This document shows, one piece after another, positions 1 through 7,726 of a stretch of 12,586 nucleotides of DNA. How positions within the stretch are numbered: position 1 is the stretch's first letter; each line of letters starts with the position of its first letter. Source of the DNA: Deltaproteobacteria bacterium (GTDB taxonomy: Bacteria > Desulfobacterota > Desulfobacteria > Desulfobacterales > JAFDCJ01); assembly GCA_024277475.1 (NCBI GenBank), contig JAJRVC010000386.1, forward strand, positions 1 to 12,586, read 5' to 3'. Below the pieces are notes generated by a model, which searched no databases, was not told the DNA's origin, and saw only the letters and a program-made list of their open reading frames with translations. Made by a program: the position numbers and the translations under genes.

Positions 1-43
1 GGATGCTGAATCTCTTAGGGGTTGCAAATGAGACTGTGTGACC

Positions 44-75
44 AAAAAAAAAGCGAGGCACAACAGCCTCGCCTT
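44..75. terminator. Hairpin with A/T tract, terminator-like
   Basis: A perfect 7-bp stem, GCGAGGC at 53-59 and GCCTCGC at 66-72, encloses a 6-nt loop. Nine A residues at 44-52 sit on its left. Read on the minus strand this is a textbook intrinsic terminator with a T9 tail. Read on the plus strand the tail (CTTACGG then five T) is poor. It may end a gene lying left of the window, act in both directions, or stop antisense transcription from the regulator to the right. Confidence 0.6.
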
Positions 76-181
76 ACGGTTTTTAAGTTGTCCCGCTAAA
101 GTTTTCGCTCAATCCGTCGATATAAAATTTTGCAGGTATGCTCAAAGCTGGAGTTAAATCGATATTTCCAGGATAAAGCGC

Positions 182-1804
182 ATGAATGATCAAAAAAAAG
201 AAACAATTCTCTTTGTGGATGATGAAGAGAGCATTTTGGATGTTGCCAGTCAATATTTTGAGCGACAAGGGTATCATACCCTCACCGCCTGTAACGGTGT
301 CGAAGCCTTGGCAATCTTTGAGAATGAAAGTGTGGATTGCTGTTTTACCGACATCAACATGCCTGGAATGAACGGGCTTGAGCTGGCTGAAAATATCAGA
401 AAGCGTGATTCGACCATGCCGGTTATTGTCATGACCGGGTTTCCGTCCCTGGAAAATACCATTCAGACCTTAAAAAACGGCGTTGTCGATTTTTTAATCA
501 AACCGGTCAATCTCAGGCAAATGGAGCTGTGCCTGCGGCGTGTTATGCAGCAGCGCAGGCTTTTCGTAGAAAACGTTCTTCTAAAAGAGGAAGTCAAAAG
601 CAAGGAACGCCTCGAAAAGCTTAACCATGAATTGCTTTATAAAGTGGATGAACTGAACATTCTAAACAAAATAATGGGCAGTTTTACCACCACTGTTTCC
701 ACCACAGATGTCTTTAAACGCGCTGTGGATATGGCGATTGAGATCACCCATGCTGATCGCTGCATGTTCCATGTGATCAACGAATCGGCCGGCCGACCCT
801 TTGAGGTTGCTTCAGCTGGAAACGGAGGGGATAAAAAAGAAGAAAACGGGCCGGAATCAGGCTTGTTATTGACTGCAAATACCGTCGGTGAGCAACCATC
901 CGACAACTCACCATTTCTTAGCCAGGTGATTATGGAGGTCGCATCCGATGAGATACCGCTCCTGATTTCGGAAAATAATGGTGTCCGCGGACTCCCCAGG
1001 GAACTGCTGTCTATAATGATCGTGCCCTTGAAAATCCGTGAGAAAGTATTTGGTGTTTTGACTGCCATCATTGGCCGGGGTGCGGTCCGATTTAGCGAAA
1101 AGGACCTATATTATCTCTCTTTTATGGCTCAGAGTGCAGCACATTCCATTGAGAACCTGGCTTTGTATGAAAATATATACGAAAATTTGTTTGCAACACT
1201 GTATGCATTTGTTAATGCGGTAGAGGCGAGGGATCTTTATACCCGTCAGCATTCCAGCCGTGTAACGGGAATATCGCTGATATTAGGCGAGCAGCTGGGA
1301 TGCACCGGGGAAGATTTGGATATTTTGAATTTTGCCGGCCACCTTCACGATATCGGAAAAATTGGAATCCGAGACGATATCCTGCTCAAACCCGGCCGGC
1401 TAAGCTCTGAGGAATTTGAGAAAATTAAGGAACATCCGGCCATCGGTGCCAATATATTGGAACAATTGGGTATGTGGGAAAAAGAGCGGCAAATTATCCG
1501 CTGCCATCATGAGCGTTTCGACGGTACCGGATACCCGGATGGTTTAAAGGATGAACAAATTCCCTTTCTGGCCCGGATTCTTTCGGTGGCCGATGTTTAC
1601 GATGCCATGGCATCTGATCGTGCCTACCGTAAACGGATGGAAGAAGAACTTATCCTTAAGGTTATCCACGAAGGAGCCGGTACGCAGTTCGATCCGAGTG
1701 TGGTGGTGGCGTTTAAACATGTGTACAGCCAGGGAACAATTTTGCGTTATATGGAAAGCAGCCCGGTGGAAGACGCCGGCCGGTTTGCGAGCAGTTGCGG
1801 ATAA
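182..1804 (+). CDS. Response regulator with GAF-like and HD-GYP domains (c-di-GMP phosphodiesterase)
   Basis: Predicted cytoplasmic two-component regulator that lowers cyclic di-GMP. Residues 8-122 form a receiver domain with acidic pair D13/D14, phospho-acceptor D57 (FTDINMPG), switch T85 and K106 followed by P107. Residues 120-165 look like a coiled-coil linker. Residues 165-330 resemble a GAF sensor domain, with a polar insert near 213-228. Residues 340-510 are an HD-GYP domain with H357, H389-D390 (HDIGK), H418, H442-H443 and the GYP signature at 450-452, then D471. All of these match a catalytically competent HD-GYP hydrolase. The start ATG at 182 has AGGA at 170-173, 8 nt upstream. An ATG at 186 is out of frame. 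No kinase gene is adjacent, so the partner is unknown. The TATAAA at 121-126 lacks a convincing -35. The GAF call is by position and pattern only; REC and HD-GYP are firm. Confidence 0.93.
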   Translation: MNDQKKETILFVDDEESILDVASQYFERQGYHTLTACNGVEALAIFENESVDCCFTDINMPGMNGLELAENIRKRDSTMPVIVMTGFPSLENTIQTLKNGVVDFLIKPVNLRQMELCLRRVMQQRRLFVENVLLKEEVKSKERLEKLNHELLYKVDELNILNKIMGSFTTTVSTTDVFKRAVDMAIEITHADRCMFHVINESAGRPFEVASAGNGGDKKEENGPESGLLLTANTVGEQPSDNSPFLSQVIMEVASDEIPLLISENNGVRGLPRELLSIMIVPLKIREKVFGVLTAIIGRGAVRFSEKDLYYLSFMAQSAAHSIENLALYENIYENLFATLYAFVNAVEARDLYTRQHSSRVTGISLILGEQLGCTGEDLDILNFAGHLHDIGKIGIRDDILLKPGRLSSEEFEKIKEHPAIGANILEQLGMWEKERQIIRCHHERFDGTGYPDGLKDEQIPFLARILSVADVYDAMASDRAYRKRMEEELILKVIHEGAGTQFDPSVVVAFKHVYSQGTILRYMESSPVEDAGRFASSCG

Positions 1805-2064
1805 CACACGGTGCTGAATATCCGGATCGTCAGAATATTCTGTAATGCGAGTTTTATCCATATCAAAATGAAATAGTTTCCGATCATTGATTTAACCGTT
1901 GGTTTTTGATAAGGTAATTTATATTTTCAATTCTCCGATAAAGCGGGAGCTACGCTACGGCCCCGCAAGCGGGATCTCCGCTACGCGGAGACCGGCTATG
2001 TTTGTCCGGGGGCGGGTGCTTTTAAATTTAGTTTCATTTACGGTTCATGTTTTGCTTAAAGCCC
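1805..2064. other. Intergenic region without a supported gene
   Basis: Lies between the HD-GYP regulator and the terminator of the convergent tRNA gene. The only open frame (from 1899, 62 codons) runs through the GC-rich inverted repeats and has no ribosome binding site, so I do not call it. Apart from the hairpin cluster at 1943-1993 I see no clear structure, and no terminator of its own for the regulator. Confidence 0.6.
1943..1993. repeat. Cluster of short GC-rich inverted repeats (REP-like)
   Basis: Two adjacent perfect hairpins: CCCGC at 1962-1966 with GCGGG at 1969-1973 (2-nt loop), and TCTCCGC at 1975-1981 with GCGGAGA at 1985-1991 (3-nt loop). The motif CTACG recurs at 1950-1954, 1955-1959 and 1981-1985. 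The flanks are AT-richer. This looks like an interspersed palindromic element or a degraded one. Copy number in the genome cannot be judged from here. Confidence 0.5.
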
Positions 2065-2097
2065 AAAAAAAAACGGATTATCGATAACGATGATCCG
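2065..2097 (-). terminator. Intrinsic terminator of the tRNA-Pro gene
   Basis: Read on the minus strand: CGGAT, a C/A mismatch and ATCG pair with CGAT and ATCCG around a TTAT tetraloop, then nine T (complement of A 2065-2073). It starts 17 nt after the tRNA CCA end, as expected for the end of a single-tRNA transcript. Confidence 0.88.
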
Positions 2098-2113
2098 CTT
2101 AAATCATTAAATT

Positions 2114-2190
2114 TGGTCGGGGCGAGAAGATTTGAACTTCCGACCCCTTGAACCCCATTCAAGTGCGCTACCAGACTGCGCTACGCCCCG
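2114..2190 (-). tRNA. tRNA-Pro (anticodon GGG)
   Basis: The minus strand from 2190 to 2114 folds as a standard 77-nt tRNA including an encoded CCA (complement of TGG 2114-2116). Acceptor stem CGGGGCG pairs with CGCCCCG. The D stem is GCGC/GCGC, and the anticodon stem is CTTGA/TCAAG with loop ATGGGGT, which places GGG at positions 34-36 with T33 and G37. The variable loop is 5 nt, and the T arm GGAAG/CTTCT encloses TTCAAAT. The C1-G72 pair and A73 fit bacterial proline tRNA. GGG reads CCC and CCU codons. It has its own promoter and terminator and lies opposite to all neighbouring genes. Confidence 0.97.
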
Positions 2191-2203
2191 ACACGAAAAC
2201 CAT

Positions 2204-2232
2204 CTCCTAACATGTTGATTTGATCCTGTCAA
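2204..2232 (-). promoter_or_regulatory. Sigma70-type promoter of tRNA-Pro
   Basis: On the minus strand a consensus -35 TTGACA (2232 to 2227) is followed by a 17-nt spacer and TAGGAG (2209 to 2204), with TG one base before it (extended -10). Transcription would start near 2197, a few bases before the mature tRNA 5' end at 2190. The -35 lies inside the perfect inverted repeat 2221-2242. Confidence 0.75.
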
Positions 2233-2258
2233 GAAAGGATCAGGGGTTTTAAGATATA

Positions 2259-3173
2259 ATGCAAAACAAAAAAAAAAGAATCCCTGCCCGGATCAAAGAG
2301 GGTGACACCATTGGAATTGTAGCTCCGGCCGGACCGTTTGATCGCCAAACGTTTTCCCGCGGGACGCGTATTATTGAAGATATGGGGTTTAAAATTTTTA
2401 TTCCCCCCGGATTATTGGAAAAAAATCGTTATCTTGCCGGTTCTGATAAACATCGGGTCCAATTTGTAAATCAGTTGTTTGCGGATAAATCCATTGATGC
2501 TATCATTTGCGCCCGGGGCGGATATGGCTCAATGAGAATTTTGTCCATGTTGGACTATGACGTCATCAAAAACAACCCGAAAATTTTTATCGGATTCAGC
2601 GATATCACCATCCTTTTGTCCGTTTTGTTCACTCGCTGCAATTTGGTAACTTTTCACGGACCTGTGGTCACCAGCCTCGCCGATGCATCCGAATAAACAA
2701 AGCTTTCCCTTTTTAGCAATGTTACCTCCGGCAGCAACCTTGAGATCAAACTTTCCGATGGGAAAACAGTCAAACCCGGGGTGGCGACGGGAGAGATCTG
2801 CGGTGGAAATCTAACAATGTTGTGCCATTTGACGGGAACCCCTTTTGCTCCCGACTTTGAAAATAAAATTTTATTTCTGGAGGACCGGGGGGAAGCCCCC
2901 TACCGAATCGACCGGATGCTTGCTCATATGGAGCTTGCCGGTTGTTTTAAAGGACTTTCAGGAATTATTCTGGGGGCCTTTGAAGAATGCGGACCCATCG
3001 AGGACGTTATTAAAATCATAGTAGACTTATTTGAGAAATACCCTGTTCCGATCCTTGCCGGGCTTGACGCGGGCCATGGAAGTCACAATCTTACGATTCC
3101 TTTAGGCATAGAAGCGACCCTTGATACGGATAAACATTCGTTGATTTATCACCGGGCGGCGACCACCGGATGA
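2259..3173 (+). pseudogene. ldcA: LD-carboxypeptidase (LdcA, peptidase family S66) interrupted by one in-frame TAA
   Basis: LdcA enzymes remove the terminal D-alanine from murein tetrapeptides in cytoplasmic peptidoglycan recycling. The frame from ATG 2259 gives GDTIGIVAPAGPFD at the N-terminus, a GGYG block at about 87-90 and the nucleophile block GFSDIT (Ser114). Codon 146 is TAA (2694-2696). The same frame then continues without any shift (TKLSLFSN...) through GEICGGN, the Glu block LEDRGEAPY at about 207-215 and the His block GHG...N..IPLG at about 272-281. It ends at TGA 3171-3173, about 304 codons, normal for the family. Ser lies before the stop and Glu/His after it, so a terminated product cannot be active. 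There is no other visible damage, so this is either a very recent nonsense change or a sequence error. AGGGG at 2242-2246 is a plausible but distant ribosome site. Confidence 0.88.
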
Positions 3174-3263
3174 CAGAGGGCAGAGGACGGATGATTAAAA
3201 GATTTGATTTCGGAATACGGAATGAAACGAAGAGAAGCTGAAGGTTGAAAGCTCAAAGAAAAT
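3174..3263. repeat. Degenerate purine-rich heptanucleotide tract
   Basis: From 3173 onward the sequence can be cut in a fixed 7-nt register in which neighbouring units resemble each other: ACAGAGG then GCAGAGG (3173-3186), TTTCGGA then ATACGGA (3208-3221), and AGCTGAA, GGTTGAA, AGCTCAA at 3236, 3243 and 3250. The register holds for about 13 units with divergence in between. It starts at the last base of the ldcA stop codon. I see no gene in it. Confidence 0.6.
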
Positions 3264-3348
3264 GAATCTAACGTGCTCAACGATCAAAACCATCCAAATT
3301 TATCCCGTGAAGCCTATTTGTTTTTGTTTAACCGGGACAAATATAACC

Positions 3349-3440
3349 ACCCAACAAAACACCCATCTAACGAATATGACGACCCAGGCATGGGCAAACA
3401 AAACAACGGACAACATCCAACGGACAAAGAACAACCCAAT
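3349..3440. repeat. A/C-rich heptad-periodic tract before the serine hydrolase start
   Basis: This stretch is strongly A plus C on the plus strand. AACGGACAA occurs at 3405-3413 and again at 3419-3427, exactly 14 nt (two heptads) apart. In that register units such as ACAAAAC, AACATCC and AAAGAAC follow up to the ATG at 3441. It has no Shine-Dalgarno motif. The asymmetric composition keeps long frames open on both strands here, which I regard as artefacts. Confidence 0.5.
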
Positions 3441-4517
3441 ATGAACCAGGTCGACTGCCTCATGCGACAGGCCGTATCCGAAGGTGTGTTTCCAGGCGCG
3501 GTGCTGCTCGTCTCCAGGCAGAGTTCCATTGTCTGTCATAACGCCTATGGGCTCGCCGATCTGTTTTCCCGACGCTCGATGACAACGGAGACGATCTTTG
3601 ATCTGGCGTCTTTGACCAAGCCCCTGGCCACCGCACTGGCTGTGATGATTTTAATTCAACAGGGCAACATCGGGACGGAGCAGAAACTCGGTGATATACT
3701 CCCGGCTTTTAAAGAAGACCAAAAGTCGATAATAAAAGTTGAGCATTTGCTTCAGCACAACTCCGGATTGGCGGATTACAGACCCTACTATAAACAGATC
3801 GAGCATTTGCCGATGGAGCAACGCAAGCAGGCGCTGCGAAATTTACTGGTGATGGAGCCGCTCACTTATCCGATTGGCAAAAAGGTGGTATACAGCGATC
3901 TCGGGTTTATGATTTTGGAGTGGATGGTTGAGCATGTCTCGGGGAAACGGCTTGATCGTTTTGTCTCTGAGATGATCTATGGCCCCCTGGGAATTGATAA
4001 CCTATTTTTTGTAGATTTGAACGCAAAAAAGCCTCGGGGCGTATTTGCCGCTACGGAACAGTGTCCCTGGCGAAAAATTCTTTTAGCCGGTCAGGTGCAT
4101 GATGAGAATGCCTATGTGGTGGGAGGTGTTCAGGGACATGCGGGCCTTTTCGGCACTGCCGCCGCCGTGCATAGGCTGGTCAGCAAGCTGCTGTCTGCTT
4201 ATCAAGGGACCTGTTCGGATGACTTGCTTCAAACGGAAATGGTTCGTTTGTTTTTCAGACGGTTACCGAATACCGATAAAGCCCTTGGATTTGATGCACC
4301 GGCTTTGAAGAGATCGAGTGCCGGCAGCTATTTTTCTGCAAACAGTGTTGGTCATCTTGGTTTCACAGGAACCTCTTTTTGGATGGATCTTGATCGTTTT
4401 ATTATTGTCATTATGCTGACCAACCGGGTCCATCCGTTCCGTGACAATAGGGCGATTAAAGCATTCAGGCCCAAATTGCATGATGCGGTGATGCAGTGTC
4501 TTCTGAACCAGGATTAA
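3441..4517 (+). CDS. Beta-lactamase-fold serine hydrolase (class C / DD-peptidase-like, S12 family)
   Basis: Members are penicillin-binding-protein-like hydrolases: DD-peptidases, esterases or beta-lactamases. Counting from ATG 3441 (358 aa) the catalytic tetrad is S57-L-T-K60 in FDLASLTKP, followed by the second-motif tyrosine Y151 in YSDLG. A third-motif equivalent GHLGFTGTS lies near 304-312. FPGAVLLVS and GGVQGHAGLFGT are typical family blocks. No signal peptide is evident, which suggests a cytoplasmic protein. The frame stays open back to a GTG at 3273, but those 56 extra residues are polar, Asn/His/Pro-rich and come from the A/C heptad repeat, while family-like sequence begins at MNQVDCLMRQAV. 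I therefore chose 3441 despite the missing ribosome site. Next to ldcA it may act on cell-wall peptides; the substrate is not visible. Confidence 0.85.
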   Translation: MNQVDCLMRQAVSEGVFPGAVLLVSRQSSIVCHNAYGLADLFSRRSMTTETIFDLASLTKPLATALAVMILIQQGNIGTEQKLGDILPAFKEDQKSIIKVEHLLQHNSGLADYRPYYKQIEHLPMEQRKQALRNLLVMEPLTYPIGKKVVYSDLGFMILEWMVEHVSGKRLDRFVSEMIYGPLGIDNLFFVDLNAKKPRGVFAATEQCPWRKILLAGQVHDENAYVVGGVQGHAGLFGTAAAVHRLVSKLLSAYQGTCSDDLLQTEMVRLFFRRLPNTDKALGFDAPALKRSSAGSYFSANSVGHLGFTGTSFWMDLDRFIIVIMLTNRVHPFRDNRAIKAFRPKLHDAVMQCLLNQD

Positions 4518-4730
4518 TGATGTAGATTCATATGGGCATTTAGCAACATTGGTTTGTTCAACCCCTTTTTTTTTAACGACCTCATTTTTTTAATGATTAT
4601 TTTTTCTTGTAATGGTATGATTGTCTTTTGATAGTAATTTATTGATATATTTCTATTATATTGGTTTTGCTCTTTAAGATCCGAAATTCATATCCAGACT
4701 TGTAAAAGTAAGGATGAGGTAGATTTTGCG
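4518..4730. other. AT-rich region upstream of the mre genes
   Basis: Very T-rich from about 4565 to 4675. Sigma70-like fragments are present, including TTGATA at 4628-4633 and again at 4642-4647, and TATTAT at 4654-4659. The first pair has a 20-nt spacer, longer than usual, so I do not assign exact promoter elements. It is the most likely location of the promoter for mreB and downstream genes. No gene is seen before 4731. Confidence 0.4.
4551..4574 (+). terminator. Weak candidate terminator after the serine hydrolase
   Basis: GGTT at 4551-4554 and AACC at 4560-4563 form a 4-bp stem with a 5-nt loop, followed by CC and nine T (4566-4574). The T tract is good but the stem is short. Confidence 0.35.
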
Positions 4731-5929
<1,199 letters not shown>

Positions 5930-5993
5930 ATTTGAATCCTTAAATGCTGCGGCCTGTCGTAGAATTTGCGAACACTTTTAATCGTATTTATCT

Positions 5994-6827
5994 ATGTTTT
6001 CCAGAAAAATGGTGCTTATCGTCGGCTTCATCGTCTTGGTTGCCGTTAATATAATAGGCCTGTCAGTTACCAGCAGACGCTCCACGACATTCGGTATTGA
6101 GCGAATCGCAATCTCGGCTATTGCCCCTTTCCAGGAACTGGTCACCCGTTCGCTTCGTTTCACGAGAGACATCTGGCGCCAATATTTTTATCTTGTAACC
6201 GTCGCAAGAGAGAATGATGTTCTGGTGTACCAGTTGAGTCAGGCTGTCGAAAACAAAAACCAATGGCATGAGACCGAACTAGCCAACGTCCGTCTACGTG
6301 ATTTGATCGATTTCCAAAGAAATGTCTCCGAACGGGTTGTAGCGGCTGAAGTTATAGGCAAAGATCCGTCGGCCTGGTTTAAAACCGTTATTATCGATAA
6401 AGGGGAAGCCGACGGAGTGACTAAGGGGCTTCCGGTGGTGATCCTCCAGGGAATTGCCGGACAGGTGATTGAAGTATCGAACCATTATTCCAAGGTCATG
6501 CTGATTGTTGATAGCAACAGTGCTGTGGATTCTTTGGTGCAAAGAACCCGAGCCCGGGGGATTATCAAGGGCGAGTCGACCGATCAGTGCCGGTTGGACT
6601 ATGTGCTGCGTAAAAATGACGTCCGTATCGGAGATACCATTGTGTCATCCGGGCTAGACGGTGTATATCCGAAGGGGCTGCGTATCGGGTACGTGTCGCA
6701 GATCATTGAACATGACGCTGACATCTTTCACGAAATCATCATTACACCCTTTGTCGACTTTGAAAAACTTGAAGAGGTTCTTGTGATCCTGGAAGTCCAA
6801 AAGCATGATTGGGCGAGTCGGCCATGA
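5994..6827 (+). CDS. mreC: Rod shape-determining protein MreC
   Basis: MreC is a single-pass inner-membrane protein whose periplasmic part binds and activates PBP2 in the elongasome. The 277-aa product has a short basic N-terminus (MFSRK), one membrane helix at about 6-26 and a helical, probably coiled-coil stretch at about 70-110. The beta-rich C-terminal domain carries typical blocks: VIIDKGEADGVTKGLPV at 132-148, VDSNSAVDSLVQRTRARGI at 172-190 and SSGLDGVYPKGLRIGYV at 218-234. The ATG at 5994 has no evident Shine-Dalgarno sequence; ATG 6009 is an in-frame alternative but would clip the basic anchor. The stop TGA overlaps the mreD start. Confidence 0.96.
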   Translation: MFSRKMVLIVGFIVLVAVNIIGLSVTSRRSTTFGIERIAISAIAPFQELVTRSLRFTRDIWRQYFYLVTVARENDVLVYQLSQAVENKNQWHETELANVRLRDLIDFQRNVSERVVAAEVIGKDPSAWFKTVIIDKGEADGVTKGLPVVILQGIAGQVIEVSNHYSKVMLIVDSNSAVDSLVQRTRARGIIKGESTDQCRLDYVLRKNDVRIGDTIVSSGLDGVYPKGLRIGYVSQIIEHDADIFHEIIITPFVDFEKLEEVLVILEVQKHDWASRP

Positions 6828-7351
6828 GCTATTTTTTTAATATCAGTGCCTGCCTCTTTCTTGTCATCCTGCAAACCACCGTAATGCCCTATTTACCTCT
6901 GCTGGGAAAGTTTTACGATCTTCTGATACCGTTTATTGCTTATCTCGGCCTTTCCCGTCCTGTCCGTGAAAGTTTACCCTTTGTCTTATTTTTAGGTTTC
7001 ATCATGGACAACCTTTCAGGGGGGCCTTTCGGGCTATATCTAACCACCTATTTCTGGTTGTATGTCGGTGTGAAAGGGATCACCATGTTTATTCAGGTTG
7101 GAAACCGCCTGCTTATAATAGCCTTTATTGTTGCCGGTGGTGTGTTGTTTGAGAACCTCATTTTATTAGGGGTGTTTACCATTTTGGGATCCAGACAGCA
7201 GTTTGCCGGCAATGCTGTAGAAATCGTCACTATCCAGGTTCTTTGGGCTATCTTCACCGGAGCTTTGTTTTTATTGTTTTTCAGGAATGCGCAAAAGCGG
7301 CTTGGTGCCGGTTTTAAAGCGATTTATGCCCGTACAAGAGAACAGGGATAG
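6824..7351 (+). CDS. mreD: Rod shape-determining protein MreD
   Basis: MreD is a small polytopic membrane protein of the elongasome that works with MreC and modulates PBP2 activation. The 175-aa product is very hydrophobic, with about six membrane segments (roughly 5-22, 31-44, 49-66, 70-90, 95-120, 133-153). The block MDNLSGGPFGLY at 61-72 is the usual MreD signature region. I chose ATG 6824, whose ATGA overlaps the mreC stop and implies translational coupling, over an in-frame TTG at 6809. There is no Shine-Dalgarno motif of its own. It ends with a basic tail (KRLGAGFKAIYARTR). Confidence 0.95.
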   Translation: MSYFFNISACLFLVILQTTVMPYLPLLGKFYDLLIPFIAYLGLSRPVRESLPFVLFLGFIMDNLSGGPFGLYLTTYFWLYVGVKGITMFIQVGNRLLIIAFIVAGGVLFENLILLGVFTILGSRQQFAGNAVEIVTIQVLWAIFTGALFLLFFRNAQKRLGAGFKAIYARTREQG

Positions 7352-7399
7352 CTGACTGATTGAAGATTGTAACCGTTCACAGGTTCGGCCCGCCCTGGC

Positions 7400-7439
7400 C
7401 TCCGGCTCGTAGCTTAAGCTTTAATCCTACGCCTCGGAG
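7400..7439. repeat. Imperfect inverted repeat around a 10-bp palindrome
   Basis: Arms 7400-7412 (CTCCGGCTCGTAG) and 7427-7439 (CTACGCCTCGGAG) pair at 10 of 13 positions; the three central pairs mismatch. The perfect palindrome AGCTTAAGCT at 7411-7420 starts inside the left arm. The CTACG/CTCCG vocabulary resembles the hairpin cluster at 1943-1993, so both could be remnants of one interspersed element family. Confidence 0.4.
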
Positions 7440-7538
7440 AGTGCGACGTATTAAGATCATATTGCGGCTTGTGTCAGGTTCCCAAATATGAATCTAAATA
7501 ATTGAGCAACGTAAATTCAGGTCTGGGCCAGGGGGTGC

Positions 7539-7566
7539 AAAGTTAAGGGTTAAGGACGAAGAAGGC
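7539..7566. repeat. Short purine-rich heptad tract
   Basis: AAAGTTA, AGGGTTA and AGGACGA follow one another without spacing at 7539, 7546 and 7553, and AGAAGGC follows at 7560. Composition and period match the tract downstream of ldcA. Confidence 0.45.
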
Positions 7567-7726
7567 ATTAAAGACCCGAAATCCTCATTTAAAATGCTCA
7601 TTTTCCCAAATAATTACCAGTTTATAATTTTAAACATAATAATTTAAGTATGTTATGAGGTCATGGTTTGAGAATGCCTCCAATATCTGATCGAAAATTT
7701 TCAATTGGCAATCCTGTAGAAACCCC

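Larger units (their letters stand above)
7352..7726. other. Intergenic region between mreD and mrdA
   Basis: 375 bases without a supported gene. From left to right it holds an inverted repeat at 7400-7439, a purine-rich heptad tract at 7539-7566 and an AT-rich stretch at 7585-7660. The AT-rich stretch contains a perfect TATAAT at 7623-7628, but the bases 16-18 nt upstream do not resemble a -35. The last 38 bases before the GTG of mrdA have no ribosome binding motif. A separate promoter for mrdA is plausible but not demonstrated. Confidence 0.5.

Noticed and set aside
3..41. Possible 3' end of an upstream plus-strand gene (frame ending TGA 39-41)
   Set aside because: Only 12 codons are visible and another frame stops at nearly the same place; there is not enough to call a gene.
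637..1071. 144-codon minus-strand ORF inside the regulator gene
   Set aside because: It lies opposite a well-supported coding frame and shows no recognisable motif.
2255..2260. TATAAT as a -10 box for ldcA
   Set aside because: It overlaps the start codon, so a transcript from it would begin inside the gene. No matching -35 is seen.
2694..2696. Recoding of the ldcA stop as selenocysteine or pyrrolysine
   Set aside because: The codon is TAA, not TGA or TAG, and the site is not a catalytic position of the S66 family.
2781..3173. Separate gene starting at GTG 2781
   Set aside because: It is in the same frame as the upstream part, begins in the middle of the family alignment, lacks the catalytic serine block and has no ribosome site. 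It is the second half of ldcA.
3273..3440. N-terminal extension of the serine hydrolase from GTG 3273
   Set aside because: The extra 56 residues are low-complexity, come from the A/C heptad tract and precede the point where family-like sequence begins.
3300..3539. Minus-strand ORF with a hydrophobic, Trp/Val-rich product
   Set aside because: Its character follows from the A/C-rich composition of the opposite strand; there is no ribosome site, and it overlaps the hydrolase.
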